A stretch of DNA of 64,000 nucleotides from Candidatus Moanabacter tarae (GTDB lineage: Bacteria > Verrucomicrobiota > Verrucomicrobiia > Opitutales > UBA2987). The first letter of the stretch is position 1. The number at the start of each line of letters is the position of its first letter. Below the pieces are notes generated by a model. It worked only from the letters and a program-made list of their open reading frames with translations. It was not told the DNA's origin and searched no databases. The stretch covers positions 1,234,211-1,298,210 of the forward strand of contig CP029803.1 in the NCBI GenBank assembly GCA_003226295.1, written 5' to 3'. Below are positions 1 to 9,253 of this stretch, piece by piece. The translations under genes and the position numbers were made by a program.

Positions 1-830
1 GTCCGCCCATCCTGATTCACTACTGCCGCTCGAATAACCGCATACATTGGATCGCGATCTTTTAGTGCCTTGTCCAACGGTTTGATCGCAACCATTCCTA
101 CGCCCTCGCCCCGAACATAGCCGTTGGCCCGAGCATCAAATGCAAAACACTGTCCGTCGGGAGAGAGCATTGAAGCTTTACTGAAACCAATCGATGAATC
201 CGGAGTAATAATAGCATTCACTCCTCCAGCCAACGCCAGGTTACACTGCCCATCCCAAATACTTTGACAAGCCAAGTTAACCGCCACTAATGCCGAAGAA
301 CAGGCCGTATCTACCGAAACGCTTGGGCCTTTCAAGTTGAACAGGTAGGAAATTCGATTAGAGGCGATGCTAAGGGTGCTGCCGCTGTTGGTATGAACAT
401 CGACATCGAATGGACCCTTCTGTTGTATATTCGCATAATCGTTACTTGAGATCCCAACGAACACCCCAGTGCGGGTCCCTGAAATCTGATCCTGGGAAAG
501 TCCTGCATCTTCTAGTGTTTCCCAGGCGGTTTCGAGAAGCCACCTCTGCTGCGGGTCCATCCGCAGAGCTTCTCGGGGAGAGATTCCAAAAAACTGGGCA
601 TCAAACCCACCCACATTCTCAAGGAATCCACCCCATCGCGTTATCATCTTCCCGGGTACATCCGGGTTTGAATTAAAGTAACGTTCTAGATTCCACCGAT
701 CATCGGGGACCTCAGAAATCCCGCTCTGTCCTTCGCGAAGAAACTCCCAAAACGAATTTGCATCAGATACGCCACCAGGGAGACGGCACCCAATGCCCAC
801 AATAGCTAGGGGTTCACGTTTTTCTTTCAT
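1..830 (-). CDS. Type I polyketide synthase, N-terminal ketosynthase domain (partial)
   Basis: Read on the minus strand from ATG at 830, the frame stays open to the window edge (about 276 residues), so the gene is cut and continues to the left. The N-terminus EPLAIVGIGCRLPGG and the motifs MDPQQRWLLE and VDTACSSALVA are classic for the beta-ketoacyl synthase domain of modular type I PKS. The nucleophile is Cys177; the two catalytic histidines would lie beyond the edge. KS condenses malonyl-type extender units onto an enzyme-bound acyl chain. A strong GGGGAGG ribosome site lies 7 bases upstream of the ATG (838-844), which fixes the start. The protein begins directly with KS, with no loading domain or docking helix before it. 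Whether it is a polyketide, PUFA-like or hybrid NRPS enzyme cannot be told from this piece. Confidence 0.95.
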   Translation of the reverse strand, partial: MKEKREPLAIVGIGCRLPGGVSDANSFWEFLREGQSGISEVPDDRWNLERYFNSNPDVPGKMITRWGGFLENVGGFDAQFFGISPREALRMDPQQRWLLETAWETLEDAGLSQDQISGTRTGVFVGISSNDYANIQQKGPFDVDVHTNSGSTLSIASNRISYLFNLKGPSVSVDTACSSALVAVNLACQSIWDGQCNLALAGGVNAIITPDSSIGFSKASMLSPDGQCFAFDARANGYVRGEGVGMVAIKPLDKALKDRDPMYAVIRAAVVNQDGR

Positions 831-1564
831 GATTCAGCCTCCCCTTTGAAATATGAACCCAGGTTTTCCGGGTGTTGCTCCTTAAACCGATGCTCGTCGC
901 TATTAAAAAAACTGTCAGGTCTTGCTCTTTGCAACCAACCTGAATTCGAGATTGCGGGCTGAAATGTGTAAATAGCAACCATTCTCATACGGACGGATTC
1001 CTCACAGTCATTACTAGGGTCAAAGAATTACTAAATGGATAAGCTGCAACCTGTTGTCTAGAAAATTTATAGTTCCCGCAATGGCCAGAACAGATCATCC
1101 GTAATCTGCCTACCCATGCACATAGAGAGCAAGAGGGTCCCTGAGTTTCATATTTATTCACACTCGAGAAGGTCTATTCCTAACGTTACGGATATCCGAA
1201 AGAAACAGAAGGTAGAGCGAGTTGTGTCGTTGAGTACTCAAGAATAAGCTTACAATCCTATCTTGCTTTCTTGAACAAAATACTGGATACAGTCAACAAC
1301 CCATAACGGGTAGTTAAAGGCAAAACATTAAACCGTGATGGCCAACTACTAACAGCCGGGAACCTGAGCTCCGAACTAGAGGTCATTGATTCGAATAGAC
1401 TCGAATTACGATAAGATCCGAGGGATGGCTCTAGGAAAGTGGTTGCCATCTTCGAGATAAAAAAATTCCCTAACTCCTTTGTCAATCAATTCGCTTCATC
1501 ATTCTACCCCTAATTTAGGAAGCGTCTTCAGGCTATTTCCGTGCCATCCTAACCTCCTGTCGAG
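831..1564. other. Intergenic region between PKS and RND genes
   Basis: These 734 bases separate two divergent genes and should hold both promoters. The only clear element is the GGGGAGG ribosome site for the PKS gene at 838-844. A 75-codon open frame on the minus strand (1258-1485) has no ribosome site and no recognisable protein character, so I do not call it a gene. I see no tRNA, terminator or repeat here. Confidence 0.6.
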
Positions 1565-1567
1565 TTG

Positions 1568-4500
1568 ATGAGAATCACAAAGACCGCTCTTAGAGAGACC
1601 CGTCTTACCTGGACTCTGGTTGTTTTTACCATCCTCGGAGGAATTATTGCATTTTTAACTCTCCCTCGCTTCGAAGATCCGAAAATCCCGTTTCGCTATG
1701 CGCTGCTCACCACCATATATCCCGGTGCTTCGGTGGAAAGAATCGAGTCTCTAGTTACGACACGCATTGAGGAAGCAATGCATGAAATTTCCGAGGTGGA
1801 GTTCGTAAATAGTATATCGCGGAACAATGCTTGCGCCATACTCATCAAACTCAAAGATCGATATGACAAGCTTCAGCCAATTTGGGATCGAATTCGACGG
1901 AAGACCGAACAAATACGATCTGATCTTCCTGAGGGAGTTAGGGGTCCTTTTCTCAACGACCAATACGGTGAGGTCTTCGGAATCATCCTAACGGTATCGG
2001 GTAAAAACGCCTCCGCGGAGGAAATTGGGCGAGCTGCAGATCAACTCCGTGGGCGACTCCTCCGCATAGACGAGGTTTCTAAGGTAATCAAGTTAGGAGA
2101 GCAGGAGGAAGTTGTTTTTGTCGAGTACGACGATGCTGACTTGGCAGACTTGGGCCTCTCGGCCAGACATTTGAAGACCTATCTGACAGCCCAAAACATA
2201 ATCGCTCCGGGAGGGAGCATCAAGCAGGAGAATTCTCGCATTCCAGTTGAACCAGTTAGCGATTTGCAATCGGTAGAGGAGATTGAAAATCTAACAGTCA
2301 CTCTCCCAGACGATGAGGATGTTTATGCTTTAGGCGAGCTGCTTGACATTTTTAAAGGCTCTCATCAGCCACCTGTAAGCCTGCTTCGCTCATCTGGATC
2401 CCCTGGAATTGGACTCGGGATTTCTCTAACCGAGGGGGGCAACGTAATCAAACTTGGGAAACAGGTCCGCGAACTCGTTAGCACCTTCGCCAAAGAGATA
2501 GGAGACAAGGTTCAGTTCGAATTTGTCGCTTTCGAACCCGAAAGGGTAACCACACGCGTCAATCGGTTTTTCTTCAACCTAGTTCAAAGTCTTCTTATCG
2601 TCATGTTTATCCTTATGGGATTTTTAGGCTTTCGGACTGGATCGGTAATCGCATCCATGATGCCGCTCGTAATCCTTGCCACCCTCATGGTCATGCTAGG
2701 TCTCAATGTAACCATTAATCTGGTCGCACTCGCTGCTTTCATTGTAGTCCTGGGTATAATGGTCGACAACCATATTGTGATTTCTGAAAGGATTCTATCG
2801 CTTAGAGAAGAGGGTCAGGACCCAGTTACCGCCGCAATCTCAGCTACCGATCAACTTCATGGTCCTCTCATTACCGCTACCGTAACGGCAATCGTAGGAT
2901 TCCTCCCAATCTATCTCGCAGAATCCACCAGCGGAGAGTACGTTACTCCTCTTTTCCAAGTAATAGGGCTGGCTCTTATTTGTTCCACTTTCTTCTCTTT
3001 TACCATCACCCCGACCCTTTCAGTCCATACCTTCAAATTACATCAAACTAGGGACGGCTCTCCAGGGGAAAGACGCTGGCTAGGTTTCTATCGGGGCCTC
3101 CTTAATTCGACTCTTCGAAGACCACTGTTTATTGTTGTCTTGGTTCTTTTTGCCTTTTTGGGAGCAATCTACTCTTTCCGCTTCTTCGTTCCAAAAATTT
3201 TCTTTCCTCCCTCAGACCGACCCATATTCACTCTCGAAATCGAATTCCCTTCCGGTACCGTAATTGAACGAACCGCAGAGGCCGCTGCCAGAATTGATGC
3301 GTTTGTCCAGGGATACCTTAGAAATCGTTCGGATAGCGATCCTTCAATTCGCAACTGGGTATCTCTTGTGGGAAGAAATGCTCCTCGCTATGTCCTTAAT
3401 CACCGCACTAGGGAATATAGCCCTGAATATGCTTTCTTCATATTCAATGTCGAAACCACTAAAGTTATACCTTTCTTTAGAGAAAAATTGGAGGGGTTTT
3501 CTCGGAGGGAATTCCCTGAGGCGCAAATTAGAGTTCGTTCTATTGAATCCGGCCCCGCAATCGGCTACCCCATCAGAATTCATGTATCCGGACAGGATAC
3601 GGGAGAATTGATAGCCGTTGCCGCCGAAGTGAAAGAATTCCTAAGTAGAACACCTGGAGTCTACAACATTGGTGATGATTGGGGCCAATCAGTAAAGAAA
3701 CTTCTTGTGGAAGTCGACGACGAAGCGGCTGGCTCTTCTGGAGTTACAAACGGCGAGGTTGCATTGGCACTTCAATCACTTCTCACCGGCATTCCAGCCA
3801 GCAGCCTTCGTACTGAGGATCACGTGATCCCCATATTCGTTAAGAGTTTGGTAAGAGGCAAAGATGAAATTCAACGCATAAAGGATGTAAACGTTCATTC
3901 TGAACTCACTGGGAAAAGCGTCCCACTGGGCGAAATAGCATATATCCGGGAAGTACATGGCCCAGCCAATATTATGCGAAGGGATTTTGAGAGAACAATA
4001 ACCGTACAATCTGATCTCAATTCCGATTTTCACGCTAAATCAGTGGACGATTCCATCGAAGAATTTATCGGAAAGAATTGGAACCGCTGGGGAAATCGGA
4101 TAAACGTACGGCTAGGCGGGGAAAGTTCGGAATCGAAAAAGGCGAACCGCTCAATTCTTGTCAATCTCCCATGGGCAGGTTTTCTTATTCTACTTTTACT
4201 TATTCGTCAAACTCGGTCCTTTCGACGTACTCTTATCATTCTAAGTACGATTCCAATGGGTTTTATTGGAGTCGTATTCGGCCTCCTTGCAACCGGTGTC
4301 GAATTCGGATTCACTACCCTCGTTGGAATGGTTTCGCTGATTGGAATTGTCGTCAACAATGCCATCATACTCATGGACCGAATTCGTTGCAATATCGACG
4401 AAGGGACCCTCTCTGAAAAGGAATGTATTCTGGAGGCAGCTTTAAATCGGGTGCGTCCTATCCTCCTAACCTCACTGACCACCATAGGAGGGATTCTTCC

Positions 4501-4648
4501 CCTCTACTTACGTGGCAACCCAACCTGGGAGGGTATGGCCGTATCCATTATATTTGGACTTCTATTTTCCACTGTCCTCGTTCTATTTGCCGTGCCGGCC
4601 CTATACGCCTTACTCTTTCGGATTAAATTTAGTGACCAACAAATCTAA
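1568..4648 (+). CDS. RND-family efflux permease (AcrB/HAE-like)
   Basis: A protein of 1,026 residues, the usual length for an RND inner-membrane pump that uses the proton gradient to export toxic compounds. It shows the typical order: N-terminal TM1 (about residues 14-32), a large periplasmic loop, TM2-6 (about 340-500), a second TM and periplasmic loop from about 520, and TM8-12 near the end. In TM4 the proton-relay pair, Asp-Asp in AcrB, reads VDN (GIMVDNHIV), so the second acid is Asn. TM10 carries IGIVVNNAIILMDR in place of the AcrB Lys region. A TTG at 1565 precedes the chosen ATG at 1568; neither has a clear ribosome site. No membrane-fusion or outer-membrane partner lies next to it, so partners must be elsewhere. 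Family is certain, substrate unknown. Confidence 0.93.
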   Translation: MRITKTALRETRLTWTLVVFTILGGIIAFLTLPRFEDPKIPFRYALLTTIYPGASVERIESLVTTRIEEAMHEISEVEFVNSISRNNACAILIKLKDRYDKLQPIWDRIRRKTEQIRSDLPEGVRGPFLNDQYGEVFGIILTVSGKNASAEEIGRAADQLRGRLLRIDEVSKVIKLGEQEEVVFVEYDDADLADLGLSARHLKTYLTAQNIIAPGGSIKQENSRIPVEPVSDLQSVEEIENLTVTLPDDEDVYALGELLDIFKGSHQPPVSLLRSSGSPGIGLGISLTEGGNVIKLGKQVRELVSTFAKEIGDKVQFEFVAFEPERVTTRVNRFFFNLVQSLLIVMFILMGFLGFRTGSVIASMMPLVILATLMVMLGLNVTINLVALAAFIVVLGIMVDNHIVISERILSLREEGQDPVTAAISATDQLHGPLITATVTAIVGFLPIYLAESTSGEYVTPLFQVIGLALICSTFFSFTITPTLSVHTFKLHQTRDGSPGERRWLGFYRGLLNSTLRRPLFIVVLVLFAFLGAIYSFRFFVPKIFFPPSDRPIFTLEIEFPSGTVIERTAEAAARIDAFVQGYLRNRSDSDPSIRNWVSLVGRNAPRYVLNHRTREYSPEYAFFIFNVETTKVIPFFREKLEGFSRREFPEAQIRVRSIESGPAIGYPIRIHVSGQDTGELIAVAAEVKEFLSRTPGVYNIGDDWGQSVKKLLVEVDDEAAGSSGVTNGEVALALQSLLTGIPASSLRTEDHVIPIFVKSLVRGKDEIQRIKDVNVHSELTGKSVPLGEIAYIREVHGPANIMRRDFERTITVQSDLNSDFHAKSVDDSIEEFIGKNWNRWGNRINVRLGGESSESKKANRSILVNLPWAGFLILLLLIRQTRSFRRTLIILSTIPMGFIGVVFGLLATGVEFGFTTLVGMVSLIGIVVNNAIILMDRIRCNIDEGTLSEKECILEAALNRVRPILLTSLTTIGGILPLYLRGNPTWEGMAVSIIFGLLFSTVLVLFAVPALYALLFRIKFSDQQI

Positions 4649-4746
4649 GTAATCCTCTGTAGACATCCAGACTCTTAACCACCATTATAGTCAAGGTCAC
4701 ATCCTTCGAGTCAGACTCCGTCAATCCTTACCAGGAATACTCCCAA

Positions 4747-6300
4747 TCAGAAGTCCAGATTAAGTCCCAAATGCCTTCTGCTGTAGCCTGTCCCTTCTGG
4801 ATGCACCCCCGTTAGGACATTTCGCCAATCTTCTACTAAAAACCTGCTCTCAAATTCCGCAAGGTTTCGGGCGTAGCGTTCTAAGAGATCCATCACCACG
4901 CCCGGTTCCGCAAACGAAAACTTGAGACTATTCTGCCCGAGTCCAACAAGCTCCTTCCATGTAAGATCGAAATTAGATACAGCGGTATAGTACTCATCAG
5001 TCATATTTGAATCAAACATCCCTCGATCGTCAGTTGACAGGGCGCAAGGGATGCCATGCCTCAGGTAAATGGGGAAAGGGTGCTCTCGCGAATGCTGAAC
5101 ATATTCCAGCATGTGATTACTTACAAGGTTGATCTCAAGCATAAATTTACCAAACCGCATGAGCTGCATGGTTTGGGCATCATGTATCAAGTTGATACCG
5201 TGTCCAATTCGGGTCGCTCCTAATCTCAAAGTATCAAAAATATGTGATGATGGTTCGTCTTGTTCGCCAGCATGTATAGATATTCCGATTCCTGAAAATC
5301 TTCTCAAAGCGTCATCAAATGCCTTTGTGAAACGAGCCGGATATCCCTTTTGATTGTCCTCTCGACCTGCCATATTGATTCCTCTCCAAAGATCATTATT
5401 CCGACTGATAAACTCGAAGGCTGGGATAATCTGTTGAGGCGCAGTTTCGCCAAACCGCAAAATCGTAACCAAGAATCGCATTGTCACTCCGGTTTCCCTT
5501 GCATCCAATCTTCCGATACGCTCCTTGTAGATCTCATTTACTTTTGAAGATGAGAGTGGTTCCCCTTCCCGATTATGGAACCCCTTCCAGGCTACTTGAG
5601 GCTCTAAATAGATGAGACCTTCCGCTCCAAAACGTTTCATATTAACAACCAAAAGTTCCGCCATCAAATAAGGATTCCTGAATAAATCGTTGATCCGACT
5701 CCAATGATTCTCAAAAAACTCATTGCGCCCCTCTCCGGGCCGATCAAGAATGAGAGAGGCTTCCCAATCTTTTCTCTCCCTAGTCGTCAACTTATCAATA
5801 GGCTTAAACTCCCCTTGATGGCATTGGGAAAGCGTCTCCCATGTCCATTCATTGATATTAACCCAATAAAGAGATCGATCGTAACCATTCCGCCCCCAAT
5901 TCGAATCTCCACCTTCGCCGCAATTATTGATGCGGTAGCGAGAAAAATAGCGGATTCCTCCATTCAGTTCAGGGTCAGTTGCGACTCGATACCAGTCTTC
6001 GGTAAATATGGAACCAGCGTGATGGTGGTGCAAATCACCTCCCTTGGGAACGGAATACAGGAAGCGATAAAGCTCTTCTGGCGAAGCTTCCCGTTTAATT
6101 CTATCAAAAACATCTTCGAACCAGCCAATTTCTATTGATTCCGTCGGTCCATGGAAGTGCGACTGATGCACCGCTGTCACCTCCCATATCAGCCCTAAAT
6201 ATCCGCTTAGCAAATATATCCAAAGCCACTTTGGGAAAAAACAATATTGAGTCCGAGAGACTCCAACGTTTCTTCTCTTGAAGTAATTTTTCTCAAACAT
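4747..6300 (-). CDS. Adenosine deaminase-family hydrolase, exported or membrane-anchored
   Basis: Member of the adenosine/AMP deaminase TIM-barrel family, which converts adenosine to inosine and ammonia using a bound metal. Visible active-site motifs are GGDLHHHHAGS (metal His-x-His at about residues 91-94), SIHAGEQDE (metal His and catalytic Glu), IGHGINL, and LSTDDRGMF (metal Asp). At about 517 residues it is longer than cytosolic Ada (about 340) and closer to secreted ADGF/CECR1-like enzymes. The N-terminus has a hydrophobic stretch at about residues 21-40 after basic residues, suggesting a signal peptide or anchor. ATG at 6300 is preferred over a TTG at 6342. It ends convergent with the RND gene. 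Two more purine genes with export-like N-termini lie at 8-11 kb. Family is firm; the exact substrate is inferred. Confidence 0.88.
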   Translation of the reverse strand: MFEKNYFKRRNVGVSRTQYCFFPKWLWIYLLSGYLGLIWEVTAVHQSHFHGPTESIEIGWFEDVFDRIKREASPEELYRFLYSVPKGGDLHHHHAGSIFTEDWYRVATDPELNGGIRYFSRYRINNCGEGGDSNWGRNGYDRSLYWVNINEWTWETLSQCHQGEFKPIDKLTTRERKDWEASLILDRPGEGRNEFFENHWSRINDLFRNPYLMAELLVVNMKRFGAEGLIYLEPQVAWKGFHNREGEPLSSSKVNEIYKERIGRLDARETGVTMRFLVTILRFGETAPQQIIPAFEFISRNNDLWRGINMAGREDNQKGYPARFTKAFDDALRRFSGIGISIHAGEQDEPSSHIFDTLRLGATRIGHGINLIHDAQTMQLMRFGKFMLEINLVSNHMLEYVQHSREHPFPIYLRHGIPCALSTDDRGMFDSNMTDEYYTAVSNFDLTWKELVGLGQNSLKFSFAEPGVVMDLLERYARNLAEFESRFLVEDWRNVLTGVHPEGTGYSRRHLGLNLDF

Positions 6301-6432
6301 TTCTTTAATCCAGGTTCTCTCTGATTCGGATTTCCAAGTCAACTATCCCACATAATTAAAAGTTCCAACCAAGTCAGACTGAATTCGGATAGGAAGTTTA
6401 TTGCTTATTAATCTAAAATTTTCCTCAGACTC

Positions 6433-7182
6433 ATGGTTATTTACGATTTTGACGGAGTAATGATCGATTCGCTGAGCGAAGTCCTAATCACTGCTTACAA
6501 CGCGGCTTCAGGTAACCTTTTAACCCACCCCCAGGATCTGCCGGAAGGATTTGAAGACCTTTTTAGAAAAAACCGCTTCCATGTCCAACCGGCAGACGAT
6601 TTCCCTATTTTTGCACAGTGGTGTATCGAGTGCTCGAGTAAAGGCCTGGACCCACTTCTCTCCCCAGATGAATACAAGGAACTTATCCATACCAACGACG
6701 AACCTCCAAATGAGAGACGCTTTCGTTTCTTTGCCACTCGCAAGAGGTTCATCGAAAAAGATCGAAACTCTTGGCTCAACCTGAATTACCCTATGCAGCC
6801 ACTCTGGAAACGACTTCAAAAGGCTGGAGGAGAAACAATTGTGATTCTAACAAACAAGAACAAATCAGCTGTTGTAGAATTATGCGGAAACTTCAACCTC
6901 GGAATCGATCCCACTAATATTTATTCCGCTGAAAGTGGCGCTACAAAAACCGAGAACTTGAGGGCGATCAAAGACCGATTCGATCAGTCTCACTACTACT
7001 TTGTCGATGATTCCCTTCAGAATCTTCTGCAACTCAAAAGCCATTTCGAGAGAAATAACGATGTCACCTTCCTTCTCGCTGTCTGGGGTTATGTAGGGCC
7101 TAATGACGAAACAATAGCCCGGGCAAATAGTATTCGAAGCTATACACAGGAGAATTTTATTTCGTTTATCGAAAATCTATAG
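6433..7182 (+). CDS. HAD-superfamily hydrolase
   Basis: A 249-residue cytosolic HAD hydrolase. Motif I is YDFDGVMIDS at the extreme N-terminus (nucleophile and acid Asp). Motif II is ILTNKNKS. The acidic motif IV is FVDDSLQNLL. An alpha-helical cap lies between motifs I and II. These enzymes usually remove phosphate from small metabolites; the substrate cannot be told. It is divergent from the adenosine deaminase gene and convergent with the heptose nucleotidyltransferase gene. Its position in a purine neighbourhood might hint at a nucleotidase role, but this is only suggestion. Confidence 0.8.
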   Translation: MVIYDFDGVMIDSLSEVLITAYNAASGNLLTHPQDLPEGFEDLFRKNRFHVQPADDFPIFAQWCIECSSKGLDPLLSPDEYKELIHTNDEPPNERRFRFFATRKRFIEKDRNSWLNLNYPMQPLWKRLQKAGGETIVILTNKNKSAVVELCGNFNLGIDPTNIYSAESGATKTENLRAIKDRFDQSHYYFVDDSLQNLLQLKSHFERNNDVTFLLAVWGYVGPNDETIARANSIRSYTQENFISFIENL

Positions 7183-7210
7183 ACTTAGTAGCAGGACGAA
7201 CCAAACAAGG

Positions 7211-7699
7211 CTACGGCCTCTTTTGAATACTCTCAATTATCCTAGTGGTCGATTGATCCTCCGTCAATTTTGCTAGGACAACCTTTCCGCCGCTCTTTTC
7301 GACTATTTCCCGGCCGCTTACGTAGTGCATCCAATCTTGGCCCTTTACCAGCACATCTGGCACAAGGTCACCGATTAGTTTGCAGGGTTCGTCCTGGTCG
7401 AAAATCACTACGAAATCTACCGCCACTAATCCCGACAACATTAACGCTCTGTCCATTTCTGAAACTATCGGACGCCCGGCCCCTTTATTCCGCCTTACAG
7501 ATGCATCACTATTTAGGCCTACCATGAGGCAGTCCCCTTGTTCGCGCGCGAAAGTTAAATATCTAAGATGCCCTAGATGCAGAACATCGAAACATCCGTT
7601 TGTGAAAACCACCACCTTCCCTTCTTCTCTCAGCTGCGTCCGCTCCCTCCTCACCGCACTCCAACTGAGAATCTTAGAATTGTAGTCGAAAGCAGACAT
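7211..7699 (-). CDS. rfaE2: D-glycero-beta-D-manno-heptose 1-phosphate adenylyltransferase (RfaE2-type)
   Basis: At 162 residues this is the stand-alone nucleotidyltransferase half of HldE/RfaE. It makes ADP-heptose for LPS inner core from heptose 1-phosphate and ATP in the cytoplasm. The cytidylyltransferase fold is shown by VVFTNGCFDVLHLGH, with the HxGH motif at residues 41-44, followed by MVGLNSDASVRRNKG, then RPIVSEMDRA and LVKGQDW; TTRIIESI near the end replaces the ISTS-type motif. The kinase half (RfaE1) is not in this window. The gene supports an LPS-bearing cell envelope. A glycerol-3-phosphate cytidylyltransferase is less likely because the sequence fits RfaE2 throughout. Confidence 0.9.
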   Translation of the reverse strand: MSAFDYNSKILSWSAVRRERTQLREEGKVVVFTNGCFDVLHLGHLRYLTFAREQGDCLMVGLNSDASVRRNKGAGRPIVSEMDRALMLSGLVAVDFVVIFDQDEPCKLIGDLVPDVLVKGQDWMHYVSGREIVEKSGGKVVLAKLTEDQSTTRIIESIQKRP

Positions 7700-7998
7700 C
7701 AGTTAACAGCCAAGATTAAAATTTCAGAGTTAAAAGGCGCATAAGTACAACCTGGGTAGGAGCATTGACGCCAAACCCATTACTCCATGTCAACTTCCGA
7801 TTTTTCTAACTAAATTATAACACCACAAATCGAACATTGGATACGGCTTCTTATCCTATCTTAAAGGATTCCCCGCACTTTGTTGTTGGCTAACAGTGGG
7901 AATTTTCATCGATTGATCATTTCCTTCATGCCTTGACGATGATTGAACAATGTGCACTCGAATAATTAAATTCGATTTTGGTTCAACAATCTTTATTT

Positions 7999-9087
7999 AT
8001 GGTCAAGAGAAGTAATCGAACCTACCAAGTTATGAGATTCAAGATTTACATCCCATTCACTTTATCCGTTCTATCGATCTTCTCGTTCCGAACAACTTTG
8101 TTTAGCTCAGATCCTATTCCGATTAAAGTTGTTGTCGTAGCCCTTTATGAGATAGGCGAGCACAAGGGCGATGTACCCGGAGAATACCAATTTTGGGTCG
8201 AACGAGAGCATCTTGACAAAATTCACAGTTTCCCATTTGGCCCGCATGATCTTCGTACAAACGACAGGGGCTTAATGGGCGTCTGTACTGGACCTGGCGT
8301 AACAAATTCAGCAATGGTTATAACTGCTTTGGGAATGGATTCTCGATTCGATCTTAGGAATTCCTACTGGATCATCTCAGGTATTGCCGGCGTCGATCCA
8401 GCCGATGGATCAATCGGTTCGGCAGCGTGGGCAAACTGGGTCATTGAAGGAGATTTGTCCAAGGCAATCGATTCCAGGGAAGCTCCTGAGGACTGGCCCT
8501 ATGGTATCTTCCCAACCAACAGCAAACGCCCCAATCAGATTGGCCAAGGCTTCTCCTATAAAAACATGGCATTCCGACTTAACCCTGCCCTTGTCAATTG
8601 GGCTTATGAGTTATCCAAAACCGTAAAGTTAATGGACCATCCTGAAGTCGTCGAATTCAGAAAGCTTTACAAAGAATTTCCCAACGCACAAAAGCCTCCT
8701 TTTGTCATGAAAGGAGACAGCTTGGGATCGAATACTTACTGGCATGGGACCATCCTCAACAAGTGGGCTAATGACTGGACTCGCCTATACACAAATGGCC
8801 AAGGTAACTTTGTGATGACTAATATGGAAGACAATGGTATCGTACGTGCACTTCATCGACTTACGAAAGTCGGCAAAGTCGACTTTGAACGCGTCCTCGT
8901 ACTTCGTTCGGGCAGCAACTATTCAGCTCAACCTCCCGATGAAACAGCGAAATGGAGTCTTACCGCTCCCTACCCGGCGAAAGGCATCACTGCCAAGGAA
9001 TCGTGCTATCGTGTCGCCCGTCCGGTCGTCCATGCATTAATTGAAGGCTGGGAAAATTATAAAGAGATCACCCCTGGCCATGAGTAA
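7999..9087 (+). CDS. NUP-family purine nucleoside protein (PF06516 type), exported
   Basis: Member of the family named purine nucleoside permease after a Candida protein. The bacterial members are single-domain and resemble nucleoside phosphorylases rather than membrane carriers. Here the mature part has no membrane segment. Typical stretches are VVVALYEIGEHKGDVPGE near the start, CTGPGVTNSAMVITALGMD, YWIISGIAGVDPADGSIGSA, and MTNMEDNGIVRALHRL. The N-terminus (IPFTLSVLSIFSF after Arg/Lys) looks like a signal peptide, so the protein probably acts in the periplasm or outside. ATG 7999 is used; ATG 8032 would give a tighter signal peptide and is equally possible. An adenine deaminase gene follows 166 bases downstream on the same strand, and an adenosine deaminase lies upstream. 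Binding or cleavage of purine nucleosides is inferred. Confidence 0.85.
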   Translation: MVKRSNRTYQVMRFKIYIPFTLSVLSIFSFRTTLFSSDPIPIKVVVVALYEIGEHKGDVPGEYQFWVEREHLDKIHSFPFGPHDLRTNDRGLMGVCTGPGVTNSAMVITALGMDSRFDLRNSYWIISGIAGVDPADGSIGSAAWANWVIEGDLSKAIDSREAPEDWPYGIFPTNSKRPNQIGQGFSYKNMAFRLNPALVNWAYELSKTVKLMDHPEVVEFRKLYKEFPNAQKPPFVMKGDSLGSNTYWHGTILNKWANDWTRLYTNGQGNFVMTNMEDNGIVRALHRLTKVGKVDFERVLVLRSGSNYSAQPPDETAKWSLTAPYPAKGITAKESCYRVARPVVHALIEGWENYKEITPGHE

Positions 9088-9253
9088 TCCTCGAAACAAT
9101 CGTAACTTCTCAGCTAAAATAAGACTTTCCTGGAAGGTTGTCGTTCTGAGGTTCCAATTGGATCTTACTCTTCACGATATTGTTTAATATCGGTTTGGAA
9201 TTTAGAATCCAGAAATCTCAATTCAATTCTATTCTACTGATCCTTCTTAAGAA

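Noticed and set aside
1258-1485. 75-codon open frame on the minus strand
   Set aside because: No ribosome site, no hydrophobic or domain pattern, lies in a promoter region; most likely chance.
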